DNA of 64,000 bases from the NCBI RefSeq assembly GCF_003996855.1, contig NZ_NRQY01000001.1, positions 1,676,662 to 1,740,661 on the forward strand, read 5' to 3'. A program made the translations under genes and the position numbers. Positions 23,750 to 33,705 of this stretch are shown here, one piece after another (position 1 is the first letter of the stretch; each line of letters begins with the position of its first letter). The notes beneath the pieces are model-generated. The model was not told the DNA's origin and ran no database searches. It saw only the letters and a program-made list of their open reading frames with translations. Source of the DNA: Morganella morganii. Lineage in GTDB: Bacteria > Pseudomonadota > Gammaproteobacteria > Enterobacterales > Enterobacteriaceae.

Positions 23750-24487
23750 ATGTCAGCAAACTGGGACTGGGGCATATTTTTTCAGCCCGCCCCCTTCGGC
23801 AACACCACTTACCTCGGCTGGATTCTGTCCGGCCTGAAGGTTACGGTGATGCTGTCAATCTGTGCCTGGATTATCGCCTTTCTGGTGGGATCTCTGTTCG
23901 GCATTCTCCGTACAGTGCCGAATAAGTTTCTCTCCTCTCTCGGCACCATTTATGTGGAAATTTTCCGTAATGTGCCGCTGATCGTCCAGTTTTTCACCTG
24001 GTATCTGGTGATCCCGGAGTTCCTGCCGTCGTCTCTGCGCGACTGGTTCAAAATGGATCTCGACCCGAATATCCAGTTCTTTATTTCCTCCACCCTCTGC
24101 CTGGGGCTGTTTACCGCCGCCCGAATGACCGAGCAGGTACGTGCCGCGATTCAGTCACTGCCGCGCGGCCAGAAAGCCGCCGGGCTGGCGATGGGGCTGA
24201 CACTGCCGCAGACTTACCGCTATGTGCTGCTGCCGAATGCCTACCGCGTAATTATTCCGCCGATGACATCCGAAATGCTCAACCTGGTGAAAAACTCTGC
24301 CATTGCTTCCACCATCGGGCTGGTCGATATGGCCGCTCAGGCCAATAAGTTACTGGATTATTCCGCCAGAGCGTATGAATCCTTTACCGCAATCACCCTC
24401 GCCTATGTCGGCATCAACGTTATTATTATGCTGGCCATGCATTTACTGGAAAAACGGGTGCGTCTGCCCGGGACAGGAGGCCACTGA
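23750..24487 (+). CDS. gltJ: Glutamate/aspartate ABC transporter permease GltJ
   Basis: The 245-residue inner-membrane permease of the HisMQ family has five membrane helices and the ABC-binding EAA loop with the conserved Gly ([17 protein letters not shown], residues 135-151). It begins after a GGGAG ribosome site and its TGA overlaps the gltK start, indicating coupling. It forms the channel with GltK. Confidence 0.95.
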   Translation: MSANWDWGIFFQPAPFGNTTYLGWILSGLKVTVMLSICAWIIAFLVGSLFGILRTVPNKFLSSLGTIYVEIFRNVPLIVQFFTWYLVIPEFLPSSLRDWFKMDLDPNIQFFISSTLCLGLFTAARMTEQVRAAIQSLPRGQKAAGLAMGLTLPQTYRYVLLPNAYRVIIPPMTSEMLNLVKNSAIASTIGLVDMAAQANKLLDYSARAYESFTAITLAYVGINVIIMLAMHLLEKRVRLPGTGGH

Positions 24488-25164
24488 TGTATGAATTTGA
24501 CTGGAGCTCGGTGATGCCGGGCATGCCGTTCCTGTTACAGGGGCTGGTTATTACGGCGAAAATCACGGTTACGGCGATTGTTATCGGTATCCTGTGGGGC
24601 ACAATTCTGGCGATGATGCGCCTGTCATCCATAAAGATTGTAAGCTGGCTGGCTGCCCTCTATGTGAACGCCTTCCGCTCCGTTCCGCTGGTGATGGTGC
24701 TGCTGTGGTTCTATCTGATTGTGCCTAACTTAGTCCAAAATGTTCTTGGCATATCACCAAAAACAGATATCCGTCTGATCTCAGCTATGGTAGCGTTTTC
24801 CCTGTTTGAAGCTGCGTATTATGCTGAAATTATCCGCGCCGGGATTCAGAGTGTGTCACGGGGACAAACATCCGCCTCACTCGCCCTCGGTATGACCAAA
24901 ATGCAGACCATGCGTCTGGTGGTTCTGCCGCAGGCATTCCGCGCGATGATCCCGCTGTTGCTGACCCAGGGTATTGTCCTGTTCCAGGATACCTCACTGG
25001 TGTATGTGCTCAGCCTGACCGATTTCTTCCGTACCGCCAGCAATATCGGCGAGCGTGACGGAACACAAATCGAGATGGTGCTGTTTGCGGGTGCGGTTTA
25101 TTTTGTTATCAGCTTTGGTGCGTCAATGCTGGTTAATTATCTCAAGAGAAGGACTGTGTCATGA
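24487..25164 (+). CDS. gltK: Glutamate/aspartate ABC transporter permease GltK
   Basis: The 225-residue partner permease has the same layout, with an EAA loop at [20 protein letters not shown]. Its ATG overlaps the gltJ stop, and its 3' end overlaps gltL by four bases. Together GltJ and GltK form the membrane pore energised by GltL. Confidence 0.95.
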   Translation: MYEFDWSSVMPGMPFLLQGLVITAKITVTAIVIGILWGTILAMMRLSSIKIVSWLAALYVNAFRSVPLVMVLLWFYLIVPNLVQNVLGISPKTDIRLISAMVAFSLFEAAYYAEIIRAGIQSVSRGQTSASLALGMTKMQTMRLVVLPQAFRAMIPLLLTQGIVLFQDTSLVYVLSLTDFFRTASNIGERDGTQIEMVLFAGAVYFVISFGASMLVNYLKRRTVS

Positions 25165-25886
25165 TCTCCCTGAAAAATATCTCCAAATGGTACGGTCAGT
25201 TCCGTGTCTTAACCGACTGTTCGACCGACGTCAAAAAAGGGGAAGTGGTTGTGGTGTGCGGCCCGTCCGGCTCCGGTAAATCCACGCTGATAAAAACCGT
25301 TAACGGCCTGGAGCCGGTGCAGGAAGGCGAAATTTTTGTCAATGATATACAGGTGAATGACAAACGCACCAATCTGGCAAAACTGCGCTCCAAAGTCGGC
25401 ATGGTATTCCAGCATTTTGAGCTGTTCCCGCACCTCTCCATTGTGGAAAATCTGACCCTGGCACAGGTAAAAGTGCTGGGCCGTGATAAAGCAGCAGCTA
25501 AAGAAAAAGGGCTGAAACTGCTGGAGCGTGTGGGATTGTCCGGTCATGCGGATAAATTCCCGTCCCAGCTGTCCGGCGGACAGCAGCAGCGTGTGGCTAT
25601 CGCCCGCGCTCTGTGTATGGACCCTGTCGCGATGCTGTTTGATGAGCCGACGTCCGCTCTCGACCCGGAAATGATCAACGAAGTGCTGGATGTCATGGTT
25701 GAACTGGCACACGAAGGCATGACAATGATGGTGGTCACCCATGAAATGGGCTTTGCCCGTAAAGTGGCAGACCGCGTGATTTTCATGGATGAGGGTAAAA
25801 TCGTCGAGGACAGCAAAAAAGAGGATTTCTTTGCCAACCCGAAATCCGATCGCGCCAAAGATTTTCTGGCCAAAATTCTGCACTGA
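25161..25886 (+). CDS. gltL: Glutamate/aspartate ABC transporter ATPase GltL
   Basis: The 241-residue ATPase has Walker [10 protein letters not shown] (residues 34-42), the Q loop in [11 protein letters not shown], signature [15 protein letters not shown], Walker [13 protein letters not shown] and the switch His in VVTHEMG. It is the last gene of gltIJKL and is followed by a terminator. Confidence 0.96.
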   Translation: MISLKNISKWYGQFRVLTDCSTDVKKGEVVVVCGPSGSGKSTLIKTVNGLEPVQEGEIFVNDIQVNDKRTNLAKLRSKVGMVFQHFELFPHLSIVENLTLAQVKVLGRDKAAAKEKGLKLLERVGLSGHADKFPSQLSGGQQQRVAIARALCMDPVAMLFDEPTSALDPEMINEVLDVMVELAHEGMTMMVVTHEMGFARKVADRVIFMDEGKIVEDSKKEDFFANPKSDRAKDFLAKILH

Positions 25887-25892
25887 TGTTCT

Positions 25893-25920
25893 GACCGGCC
25901 GGTCACAGACCGGCCTTTCT
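25893..25920 (+). terminator. Terminator after gltL
   Basis: GCCGGTC and GACCGGC pair around a short loop followed by CTTTCTTCTTCTCT, a T-rich tail. It closes the gltIJKL operon. Confidence 0.75.
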
Positions 25921-26102
25921 TCTTCTCTTTATCATTCCCCTGCTTTTTTCATCCCTTTACGACCTTAACTGTTGTTCCCTCAGGGGCATATCGGCTATGC
26001 TAACGGGTCAGATATTAACGAAACCCTATATTTTCATGCTGTCCGCCCGGTCTGGTTGTCAGTCCGTGTCCGGCAGTTCATCACCACAGGAATACCGGTG
26101 CC

Positions 26103-28685
26103 ATGCAAGAACAATATCGTCCCGAAGACATAGAGCAACAAGTCCAGAGTCACTGGCAGGAAAAACAAACATTTAAAGTGACTGAAGATAACAGTAAAGA
26201 AAAATACTACTGCCTGTCTATGCTGCCATACCCTTCAGGACGACTACACATGGGCCACGTGCGTAACTACACCCTGGGTGATGTGATGTCACGTTATCAG
26301 CGCATGCTGGGTAAAAACGTCTTACAGCCAATCGGCTGGGATGCATTCGGTCTGCCTGCGGAAGGTGCTGCGGTGAAAAATAATACCGCACCGGCACCGT
26401 GGACTTACGCCAATATCGAATACATGAAACAGCAGCTGAAAAAGCTGGGTTTCGCTTACGACTGGGATCGCGAAGTTACCACCTGTACCCCGGAATATTA
26501 CCGCTGGGAACAGTGGTTCTTCACCAAACTGTATGAAAAAGGCCTGGCGTATAAAAAAACCTCCGCAGTGAACTGGTGCCCGCATGACCTGACGGTTCTC
26601 GCGAACGAACAGGTTATCGACGGCTGCTGCTGGCGCTGTGATACCCCGGTTGAGCGCAAAGAGATCCCGCAGTGGTTTATCAAAATCACCGCTTATGCCG
26701 AAGAGCTGCTCAATGGTCTGGATACGCTGGAAGACTGGCCGGAGCAGGTCAAAACCATGCAGCGCAACTGGATCGGCCGTTCCGAAGGTGTGGAAATCAC
26801 CTTTGATGTCGCTGACAGCACTGAAAAACTGAGTGTCTACACCACCCGCCCGGATACCTTTATGGGTGTCACTTACCTGGCAGTGGCGGCGGGTCATCCC
26901 CTGGCACAGCAGGCTGCACAGAATAATCCGGCACTGAAAACCTTTATCGACGAGTGCCGTAATACCAAAATGGCAGAAGCTGAAATGGCCACGATGGAGA
27001 AAAAAGGCATGGCAACCGGTATGTTTGCCATTCATCCGCTGACCGGCGAAAAAGTCACGGTCTGGGTCGCCAACTTTGTCCTGATGGAATACGGCACCGG
27101 CGCGGTCATGGCCGTTCCGGCACACGATCAGCGCGACTGGGAATTTGCCACCAAATACGATTTACCAATCAAACCGGTCATTCTGGCTGAAGACGGCAAT
27201 GCGCCGGATATCAGTGAAGCGGCAATGACCGGTAAAAACACACTGTTCAACTCCGGTGAGTTCGATGGTCTGGATTACACCGCCGGTTTCAACGCGATTG
27301 CGGACAAACTGGTGGCACTCGGCGCCGGCGAGCGCAAAGTGAACTACCGTCTGCGTGACTGGGGGGTTTCCCGTCAGCGTTACTGGGGCGCACCAATCCC
27401 GATGGCAACGCTGGAAGACGGTACCGTAGTGCCGGTTCCGGAAGATCAGTTACCGGTTATCCTGCCGGAAGATGTGGTCATGAACGGAATCACCAGCCCG
27501 ATTAAAGCGGATCCGGAGTGGGCAAAAACCACGATTAATGGCCAGCCTGCACTGCGTGAAACTGATACCTTCGATACCTTTATGGAATCCTCTTGGTATT
27601 ATGCCCGTTACTGCTGCCCGGACTATGATAAAGGCATGCTGGACCCGGCTGCGGCCAACTACTGGCTGCCGGTCGATCAGTATATCGGCGGTATCGAACA
27701 CGCCATTATGCACCTGATGTATTTCCGCTTCTTCCATAAACTGATGCGTGATGCAGGTCTGGTGAATTCCGATGAACCGGCGAAAAACCTGCTGTGTCAG
27801 GGCATGGTACTGGCCGATTCCTTCTATTACACTGATACTGACGGCCACCGCGTGTGGGTCTCTCCGGAAGATGCCATTCTTGAGCGTGATGATAAAAACC
27901 GTATCATCAAAGCAACAGATAAAGAAGGCCGCGAGCTGGTTCACACCGGCATGAGCAAAATGTCAAAATCGAAGAACAACGGCGTTGATCCGCAGATTAT
28001 GGTGGAAAAATACGGCGCGGATACTGTTCGTCTGTTTATGATGTTTGCGGCACCACCGGAACTGACTCTGGAATGGCAGGAATCCGGCGTGGAAGGTGCA
28101 AACCGCTTTATCCGCCGTGTATGGCGTCTGGTCTATGAGCATGTTCAGAAAGGCAAAACTGCACCACTGGATATCAGCAGCCTGACGCCGGCACAAAAAG
28201 ATCTGCGCCGTTCTCTGCACAAAACCATTGCCAAAGTCAGCGATGATGCCGGCCGCCGTAAGCAGTTCAACACGGCAATCGCCGCGATTATGGAGTTGCT
28301 CAATGAGTTGCAGCGCGCACCTCAGGAAACAGAGCAGGATCGTGCCCTGATGCAGGAAGCGCTGGATGCCGTTATCCGTATGCTGTCCCCGATTATCCCG
28401 CACGCCGGTTTCACCCTGTGGAAAGCGCTGGGTCACGAAACCGATGTGGATGATGCACAGTGGCCGGTCGCCAGCGAAGAAGCAATGGTTGACGATACCA
28501 AACTGATTGTTATCCAGATTAACGGTAAAGTCCGCGGCCGTATCACTGTTGCCGCAGATGCGGAGCAGGATGCTGTCATGGCGCTGACCTCGGAAGAAGC
28601 AAATGTGGCGAAATACCTCGAAGGTGTGAGTGTTCGCAAAGTCATTTATGTGCCGGGTAAATTACTGAACCTGGTTGTGGGTTAA
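26103..28685 (+). CDS. leuS: Leucyl-tRNA synthetase
   Basis: The 860-residue class I enzyme charges tRNA-Leu. The HIGH motif is HMGH in [15 protein letters not shown] (residues 42-56) and the KMSKS loop is [12 protein letters not shown] near residue 617. The CP1 editing domain, with the conserved TTRPDTFMG (about 247-255), removes wrongly attached amino acids. Length equals the E. coli enzyme. It starts an operon that continues with lptE, holA and nadD. Confidence 0.98.
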   Translation: MQEQYRPEDIEQQVQSHWQEKQTFKVTEDNSKEKYYCLSMLPYPSGRLHMGHVRNYTLGDVMSRYQRMLGKNVLQPIGWDAFGLPAEGAAVKNNTAPAPWTYANIEYMKQQLKKLGFAYDWDREVTTCTPEYYRWEQWFFTKLYEKGLAYKKTSAVNWCPHDLTVLANEQVIDGCCWRCDTPVERKEIPQWFIKITAYAEELLNGLDTLEDWPEQVKTMQRNWIGRSEGVEITFDVADSTEKLSVYTTRPDTFMGVTYLAVAAGHPLAQQAAQNNPALKTFIDECRNTKMAEAEMATMEKKGMATGMFAIHPLTGEKVTVWVANFVLMEYGTGAVMAVPAHDQRDWEFATKYDLPIKPVILAEDGNAPDISEAAMTGKNTLFNSGEFDGLDYTAGFNAIADKLVALGAGERKVNYRLRDWGVSRQRYWGAPIPMATLEDGTVVPVPEDQLPVILPEDVVMNGITSPIKADPEWAKTTINGQPALRETDTFDTFMESSWYYARYCCPDYDKGMLDPAAANYWLPVDQYIGGIEHAIMHLMYFRFFHKLMRDAGLVNSDEPAKNLLCQGMVLADSFYYTDTDGHRVWVSPEDAILERDDKNRIIKATDKEGRELVHTGMSKMSKSKNNGVDPQIMVEKYGADTVRLFMMFAAPPELTLEWQESGVEGANRFIRRVWRLVYEHVQKGKTAPLDISSLTPAQKDLRRSLHKTIAKVSDDAGRRKQFNTAIAAIMELLNELQRAPQETEQDRALMQEALDAVIRMLSPIIPHAGFTLWKALGHETDVDDAQWPVASEEAMVDDTKLIVIQINGKVRGRITVAADAEQDAVMALTSEEANVAKYLEGVSVRKVIYVPGKLLNLVVG

Positions 28686-28698
28686 TTAAGGAGATATC

Positions 28699-29253
28699 GT
28701 GCGACATCGCATTATCACGCTGTTGCTCGGGCTTGCGGTGCTGGTCACCGCAGGCTGCGGCTTCCATCTGCGCGGCACCACACAAATTCCGCCTGAACTG
28801 CAAAAACTGCAAATCAGTACCGGCGATCCGTATGGCGAACAGACCCGTGCTATCCGCCAGCAACTGCTGCTGAATAACGTTCAGATTATTGAGAGCGGTG
28901 ATGCCTCCGTCCCGGTTCTGAAGATTACCGGTTCTTCCGAAGGTCCGGAAGATACGGTATCCATTTTCCAGGACGGTAAAGCGGCTGAGAAAGAGCTGGT
29001 CTATTACCTGAATGCCCAGGTCATTATGCCTAACGGTTCGGTGTATCCGATTAATGTCCGCGTTGAGCGTTCATTCTTTGATAACCCGCTGGAAGCGCTG
29101 GCAAAAGATGCGGAGAAAGATATGATCCGCCAGGAAATGCGTGAGCAGGCAGCTGCCCGCCTGATCCGTAAGCTGCTGATTATCCAGCCGTCAGAACAGC
29201 AGAAACAGGCTGAAAATGCCGAAGCGGCTGAGATTGTCGCACCGAAGGCATGA
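28699..29253 (+). CDS. lptE: LPS-assembly lipoprotein LptE
   Basis: It starts at GTG 28699 after AAGGAGATATC. The 184-residue protein has a lipoprotein signal (lipobox VTAGC, Cys at residue 21) followed by GFHLRGTT, the conserved start of mature LptE. It plugs and assembles LptD in the outer membrane. The 3' end overlaps holA by four bases. The C-terminus is Gln/Glu/Ala rich. Confidence 0.95.
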   Translation: MRHRIITLLLGLAVLVTAGCGFHLRGTTQIPPELQKLQISTGDPYGEQTRAIRQQLLLNNVQIIESGDASVPVLKITGSSEGPEDTVSIFQDGKAAEKELVYYLNAQVIMPNGSVYPINVRVERSFFDNPLEALAKDAEKDMIRQEMREQAAARLIRKLLIIQPSEQQKQAENAEAAEIVAPKA

Positions 29254-30293
29254 TAAAAGTTTCACCTGAGCAACTCATCACGCAGCTCCGTTCGGGGCTG
29301 CGTGAACGTTACCTCCTCTGGGGGAACGAACCCTTGTTACTCCAGGAATCCCGGGATGCTATCCGCCATGCGGCGCAGGAGCAGGGATTTGACGAGCATT
29401 TTACCTTTTCACTTGAACAAAATACTGACTGGGATGCGATTTTTTCTGTCTGCCGGTCACTCAGTCTGTTTGCCGGACGGCAGACACTCACACTGTACCT
29501 GCCGGAAAACGGTCCTAATGCCGCAATGGGTGAACAACTTCTCCGGCTGGCCGGGCAGTTGCATCCGGATCTGCTGCTGATACTGCGCGGTCATAAACTG
29601 ACCAAAGCCCAGGAAAACAGCGCCTGGTTTAAAGCGCTGGCACAGGATGGGGTGTATATCGCCTGTATGACCCCGGATCTGAACCGGTTGCCGCACTGGG
29701 TCACAGCCCGGGCCGCGCTGTTACAGCTTCAGCCGGATGAACAGGCTGTCCGGCTGCTCTGCTATTGTTACGAAGGCAATCTGCTGGCGCTGTCACAGGC
29801 ACTCTCCCGGCTGGCGCTGATCTATCCTGACGGCAAACTCACCCTGCCCCGCGTGGAAGCAGCGGTGAATGATGCGGCACACTTTACCCCCTATCACTGG
29901 GTGGATGCCCTGCTGGCCGGAAAAAGCAAACGCGCCTGTCATATTCTGACGCAGTTACTGGCGGAAGATAATGAGCCGGTGATCCTGCTGCGTACCGTCC
30001 AGCGGGAAGTGATGCAGTTACTGACATTGCAGCGCGAAAGCCGTCATCAGCCGCTGCGTACCCTGTTTGATAAGCACCGCATCTGGCAGAACCGCCGCGG
30101 TATGATAACAGATGCCCTGGCCCGCCTTGATGCGCATACATTACAGGTGGCGATATCCCTGATTACCCGTATTGAAATCCGTCTCAAGCAGGATTACGGG
30201 CAATCCGTCAGTGATGAACTACTGACACTGACGCTGCTCCTGAGCGGTAAAGCACAGACAGGACAGATCCTCTATGATGAACAACGCGGATAA
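29250..30293 (+). CDS. holA: DNA polymerase III delta subunit
   Basis: The 347-residue clamp-loader subunit opens the beta clamp during replication. Conserved blocks shared with E. coli include [10 protein letters not shown] near residue 30, [28 protein letters not shown] near 190 and [16 protein letters not shown]. It overlaps lptE and nadD, so the genes are translationally linked. Confidence 0.95.
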   Translation: MIKVSPEQLITQLRSGLRERYLLWGNEPLLLQESRDAIRHAAQEQGFDEHFTFSLEQNTDWDAIFSVCRSLSLFAGRQTLTLYLPENGPNAAMGEQLLRLAGQLHPDLLLILRGHKLTKAQENSAWFKALAQDGVYIACMTPDLNRLPHWVTARAALLQLQPDEQAVRLLCYCYEGNLLALSQALSRLALIYPDGKLTLPRVEAAVNDAAHFTPYHWVDALLAGKSKRACHILTQLLAEDNEPVILLRTVQREVMQLLTLQRESRHQPLRTLFDKHRIWQNRRGMITDALARLDAHTLQVAISLITRIEIRLKQDYGQSVSDELLTLTLLLSGKAQTGQILYDEQRG

Positions 30294-30930
30294 CCGGATT
30301 CTGGCGCTGTACGGCGGCACGTTTGACCCGATCCACCAGGCTCACATTAATACCGTGAAAGCGATGGCGGCGGAAGCCGGTCTGGAACAGGTCATTTTAC
30401 TGCCGAACAATGTCCCGCCGCACCGTCCGCAGCCGAAAGCAGATGCAAAACAGCGGCTGATGATGGCGCAACTGGCTGTTAACGGTGATCCGCTGTTCCG
30501 GGTGGATGACCGCGAACTGCACCGTGATGCGCTCTCCTATACGGTGGAAACACTGCGTCAGTACCGGTCGGAAATTGGTTCACGGCGGCCGCTGGCCTTT
30601 ATCATCGGTCAGGACTCCCTGTTATCCATCGATACCTGGCATGAATGGGACAAGATTCTGACCCTGTGCCATATCCTGGTCTGCAAACGGCCGGGATACT
30701 CCCTTGATTTTCCGTCTGAACAGCTCGCCGACTGGTTTGTTCAGCATCTGATCACCACGCCGGACAACCTGCACAAAAGGCCGTGCGGCTATATTTTCCT
30801 GGCTGATACACCACTGTTTCCGATTTCCGCCACCAATATCCGCGAACGGCTGAAAAACGGCGAAGACTGCCGTGATCAGCTGGCACCCGCCGTTCAGGAC
30901 TACATTCTGGCACAAGGGCTTTACCGCTGA
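30274..30930 (+). CDS. nadD: Nicotinate-mononucleotide adenylyltransferase
   Basis: The 218-residue enzyme joins ATP and nicotinate mononucleotide to make deamido-NAD. It has the nucleotidyl-transferase signature GGTFDPIHQAH (residues 14-24) and the C-terminal ISATNIRERL motif. The start is one of two tandem ATG codons at 30274 and 30277, inside the end of holA. In E. coli the next gene is cobC; here an unrelated insert follows. Confidence 0.95.
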   Translation: MMNNADNRILALYGGTFDPIHQAHINTVKAMAAEAGLEQVILLPNNVPPHRPQPKADAKQRLMMAQLAVNGDPLFRVDDRELHRDALSYTVETLRQYRSEIGSRRPLAFIIGQDSLLSIDTWHEWDKILTLCHILVCKRPGYSLDFPSEQLADWFVQHLITTPDNLHKRPCGYIFLADTPLFPISATNIRERLKNGEDCRDQLAPAVQDYILAQGLYR

Positions 30931-30931
30931 C

Positions 30932-31651
30932 TCACCCTGCCTGCCGCGTTTTGGCAATCACAATCTCACGGATGCACACATCCTGCGGCTGCTGATAGGC
31001 AAACTGAATACAATCCGCGATTTTTTCCGGCTCCAGACCTGACTGAATCTCTTTTTTCCAGGTCTGGTAATTCTGCTTGATTTCTTCATTGGTGGTATGA
31101 CTTAATAATGGTGTTTCCACCACCCCCGGTGCAATGGTAATTAAGCGGACATTTGCGGATGCCACTTCTTCACGGATATTTTCTGTTATTGCATGAACCG
31201 CAAATTTGGTTCCGCAATAAACAGAATGGCTCGGAAATGTCTTTCGTCCGGCAATCGAGCTGATATTAATAATAGTACCTTCCTGACGTTCGACCATATC
31301 GTGCAATACAATATTAATTCCGGTCAGAACACCCTTAATATTCACATCCACCATTTGCTGCCATTCTGCATAATCCTGATCATACGGATTATCCAGCAGA
31401 ATAACCCCGGCACAGTTAATTAATAAATCTGTTTTGCCGTACAGACTTTCCGCTTCGGCTATTGCTGTCTTCATGGCGGTAAGATCCGTCACATCCACAC
31501 TCCGGCACAGACTGTCCGGCAGATGAAACTCTTCTGTAATCTGACTGCGGCGGGCCAGTAATAAGACCGGATGACCGGCCTGACTCATCCGTTTCGCCAC
31601 AAATTCACCGATACCGGAACTGGCACCGGTAATAACCACTAATTTTTTCAT
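30932..31651 (-). CDS. Short-chain dehydrogenase/reductase
   Basis: I place the start at ATG 31651 (MKKLVVITGASSGIGEF), preceded by AGGATAAATGC, giving 239 residues. The Rossmann motif TGASSGIG (residues 8-15), NCAG (about 84-87), catalytic Ser in INISSIAG, and YxxxK (YCGTKFA) are all present. It is a classical SDR acting on an unknown alcohol or carbonyl substrate with NAD(P)H. It diverges from an HxlR-type regulator, suggesting control by a reactive small molecule. Its stop is one base past nadD, convergent. Confidence 0.9.
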   Translation of the reverse strand: MKKLVVITGASSGIGEFVAKRMSQAGHPVLLLARRSQITEEFHLPDSLCRSVDVTDLTAMKTAIAEAESLYGKTDLLINCAGVILLDNPYDQDYAEWQQMVDVNIKGVLTGINIVLHDMVERQEGTIINISSIAGRKTFPSHSVYCGTKFAVHAITENIREEVASANVRLITIAPGVVETPLLSHTTNEEIKQNYQTWKKEIQSGLEPEKIADCIQFAYQQPQDVCIREIVIAKTRQAG

Positions 31652-31739
31652 TGCATTTATCCTGAGAATATAAATAAAGTGGCATGATTTTATGCCTTGC
31701 ATTACATATATCAAGAAGGCAGATTTATTTCACAAAATA

Positions 31740-31749
31740 ACCTTAAGGT
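31740..31749. promoter_or_regulatory. Palindrome upstream of hxlR-like gene
   Basis: ACCTTAAGGT is a perfect 10-base palindrome 5 bases before the regulator start codon, in the 103-base gap between the divergent SDR and HxlR-type genes. Position suits an autoregulatory operator. It also supplies part of the ribosome site. Confidence 0.4.
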
Positions 31750-31754
31750 AACCA

Positions 31755-32114
31755 ATGGACAGAAAAATAAAGAAAATTGAAGTAGTCAGTGAAATAGAAG
31801 TTACATTGTCGGTTATCGGCGGAAAATATAAGCCGTTAATATTAAATCTGTTATCAGAAAAAACCGTTCAGCGCTTTGGTGAAATACGGGCTTATATTGT
31901 CAATATTTCACAAAAAACATTAACCAATCAATTACGCGAGATGGAAGCGGACGGCCTGCTGACCCGGATGGTATTTGCCGAAGTGCCGCCCCGCGTGGAA
32001 TACATCATTATAGAAAAAGGCCGCTCACTAATCCCGATTCTGATGCTGATGTGTGACTGGGGCTATGAAAATATGGGCGATCGCTACACACTGCTGCGCC
32101 CGGAGTGTGACTGA
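31755..32114 (+). CDS. HxlR-family transcriptional regulator
   Basis: The 119-residue protein has the HxlR winged-helix pattern: VIGGKYKPLILNLLSE (in place of GGKWTLLIL..L), FGEIRAYIVNISQKTLTNQLREMEADGLLTR, and a wing PPRVEYIIIEKGRSLIPIL. Such dimeric regulators often sense quinones or aldehydes. The common first Cys of redox-type members is absent here from the N-terminus. It is divergent from the SDR gene, its likely target. The 3' end overlaps the next gene convergently by 31 bases. Confidence 0.88.
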   Translation: MDRKIKKIEVVSEIEVTLSVIGGKYKPLILNLLSEKTVQRFGEIRAYIVNISQKTLTNQLREMEADGLLTRMVFAEVPPRVEYIIIEKGRSLIPILMLMCDWGYENMGDRYTLLRPECD

Positions 32115-32611
32115 GCCGGTGTCACCGGCTGTAACAACTTCTGCTCACATAAGTAATCTATCTGATAGTGACGTGCAGTAGTGAGTAACCGCTGTTTTAC
32201 TGCCTCCGCAGAACCGGTGCCGGTACGGTAAGCCTCAATCACCGCACTCATCTGCTGCTTTTCTGCCGGGCTCAGCAGGCGTTTGAAATAGCCCTGCATA
32301 TGCATCAGCGCATTGGTCATATTGGCACGGGTCGCGGGCTGTGAAAATGCGGTAAGCAGTGCCTGCTGCCAGACAGCCGCGGTTTCCGTCAGTTCGTCCG
32401 GCGATAATGCTCCCGCCTGTGACAGCAGCCGTCCGCTGCTTTTGTATATCTGCGGTGAATAGGCCATCAGCGCGTATTTGTAACGACTATGTTCACGGAT
32501 CAGCCTGCCTGCGCCGAGCGGCGGATTCAGTACCTGTGCGAGCTCCTGCTGCGCTTTCTGCCGCCACAATGCGTCTGCGGGTTCCTCTTCCGGCTGTCGC
32601 TGATATGTCAT
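32084..32611 (-). CDS. ybgA: DUF1722 protein (YbgA-like)
   Basis: ATG 32611 with AAGGCGG upstream gives 175 residues; a longer frame starts at 32686. The core has the DUF1722 pattern: HSRYKYALMAYSPQIYKSSGR, FSQPATRANMTNALMHMQGYFK, and LLTTARHYQIDYLCEQKLLQP. E. coli YbgA is encoded beside the photolyase gene; here it lies alone with the HxlR/SDR pair. The biochemical function of the domain is unknown. Confidence 0.8.
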   Translation of the reverse strand: MTYQRQPEEEPADALWRQKAQQELAQVLNPPLGAGRLIREHSRYKYALMAYSPQIYKSSGRLLSQAGALSPDELTETAAVWQQALLTAFSQPATRANMTNALMHMQGYFKRLLSPAEKQQMSAVIEAYRTGTGSAEAVKQRLLTTARHYQIDYLCEQKLLQPVTPAQSHSGRSSV

Positions 32612-32908
32612 ATTTTCCGCCTTTTCATCTGTTATTGAGTGACTATAGTATAAAGCACACTGTTTCTGTTTTCCCTGCCCGTACATTTCCTGATATTTCT
32701 TTAATCTTTACCGCTTTGTATTCCCCCTGTTCGCTGTTATTCTTGCGGTGCCGGCGGCAACACGGGGTGAACCTCGCAAAATTACCCTGTGTAACGTAAA
32801 ATAGCGATTATCCCCCGGCACACAGCAACCCCGCGCCTGAACTGCATGGCGGTACTACTGACGGGAATGTGTTTCTGTTATCCATTAATCCGGAATAAGG
32901 TGAACCTT

Positions 32909-33226
32909 TTGCAAGGCACAGAATTGCTTGAGTTTATTATTGATAAACTCGAAGACTCAAAAGCGCAGGACATTATTACCATTGACGTACGCGGTAAATC
33001 CAGTATTACCGACCACATGATTATCTGTACCGGTACATCAAGCCGCCATCTGGCGTCTGTGGCCGATAACCTCGTCACTGACTGCCGTCAGGCCGGTATG
33101 ATGCCGCTCGGCGTGGAAGGTCAGGGAATTTCTGACTGGATTGTTGTCGATCTCGGTGAAGCTATTGTGCATGTGATGCAGGATGAAAGCCGCCGTATGT
33201 ATGAATTAGAGAAACTCTGGAGCTGA
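32909..33226 (+). CDS. rsfS: Ribosome silencing factor RsfS
   Basis: I choose the TTG at 32909, 5 bases after AAGGTGA. This gives a 105-residue protein starting MQGTELLEF, aligned with E. coli RsfS (also 105). The fold binds L14 of the large ribosomal subunit and blocks subunit joining in stationary phase. Motifs such as [19 protein letters not shown] and [16 protein letters not shown] are conserved. An upstream in-frame ATG (32846) has no ribosome site. It is followed immediately by rlmH. Confidence 0.93.
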   Translation: MQGTELLEFIIDKLEDSKAQDIITIDVRGKSSITDHMIICTGTSSRHLASVADNLVTDCRQAGMMPLGVEGQGISDWIVVDLGEAIVHVMQDESRRMYELEKLWS

Positions 33227-33229
33227 GTG

Positions 33230-33700
33230 TTGAAGTTACAGCTCATTGCCGTCGGCACCAAAATGCCTGACTGGGTCGAAACCGGATTTCAGGATTATCT
33301 CCATCGTTTTCCGAAAGATATGCCGTTTGAACTGACCGAAATCCCGGCCGGAAAGCGGGGAAAAAACGCGGACATCAAACGGATTCTGGAAAAAGAAGGT
33401 GAATTAATGCTGGCGGCGGCGGGCAAAGGTAACCGGATTGTCACACTGGATATTCCCGGCGCACGCTGGGATACCCCGCAGCTGGCCGGACAACTGGAAC
33501 GCTGGAAGCAGGACGGACGCAATATCAGCCTGCTTATCGGCGGTCCGGAAGGCCTTTCGCCGGCCTGTAAAGCAGCCGCAGAGCAGAGCTGGTCACTCTC
33601 CCCGCTGACCCTGCCGCACCCGCTGGTGCGTGTACTGGTCGCAGAGAGTCTGTACCGCGCCTGGAGTATAACTGCCAATCATCCGTATCACAGGGAATAA
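33230..33700 (+). CDS. rlmH: 23S rRNA m3-pseudouridine-1915 methyltransferase
   Basis: The start is probably TTG 33230, just after GTG 33227, giving a [13 protein letters not shown]-terminus as in E. coli, 156 residues. It is a SPOUT enzyme that methylates pseudouridine 1915 of 23S rRNA. The SAM-binding knot includes [24 protein letters not shown] and the C-terminus ends [15 protein letters not shown]. It follows rsfS, which also acts on ribosomes. Confidence 0.94.
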   Translation: MKLQLIAVGTKMPDWVETGFQDYLHRFPKDMPFELTEIPAGKRGKNADIKRILEKEGELMLAAAGKGNRIVTLDIPGARWDTPQLAGQLERWKQDGRNISLLIGGPEGLSPACKAAAEQSWSLSPLTLPHPLVRVLVAESLYRAWSITANHPYHRE

Positions 33701-33705
33701 CCGCA

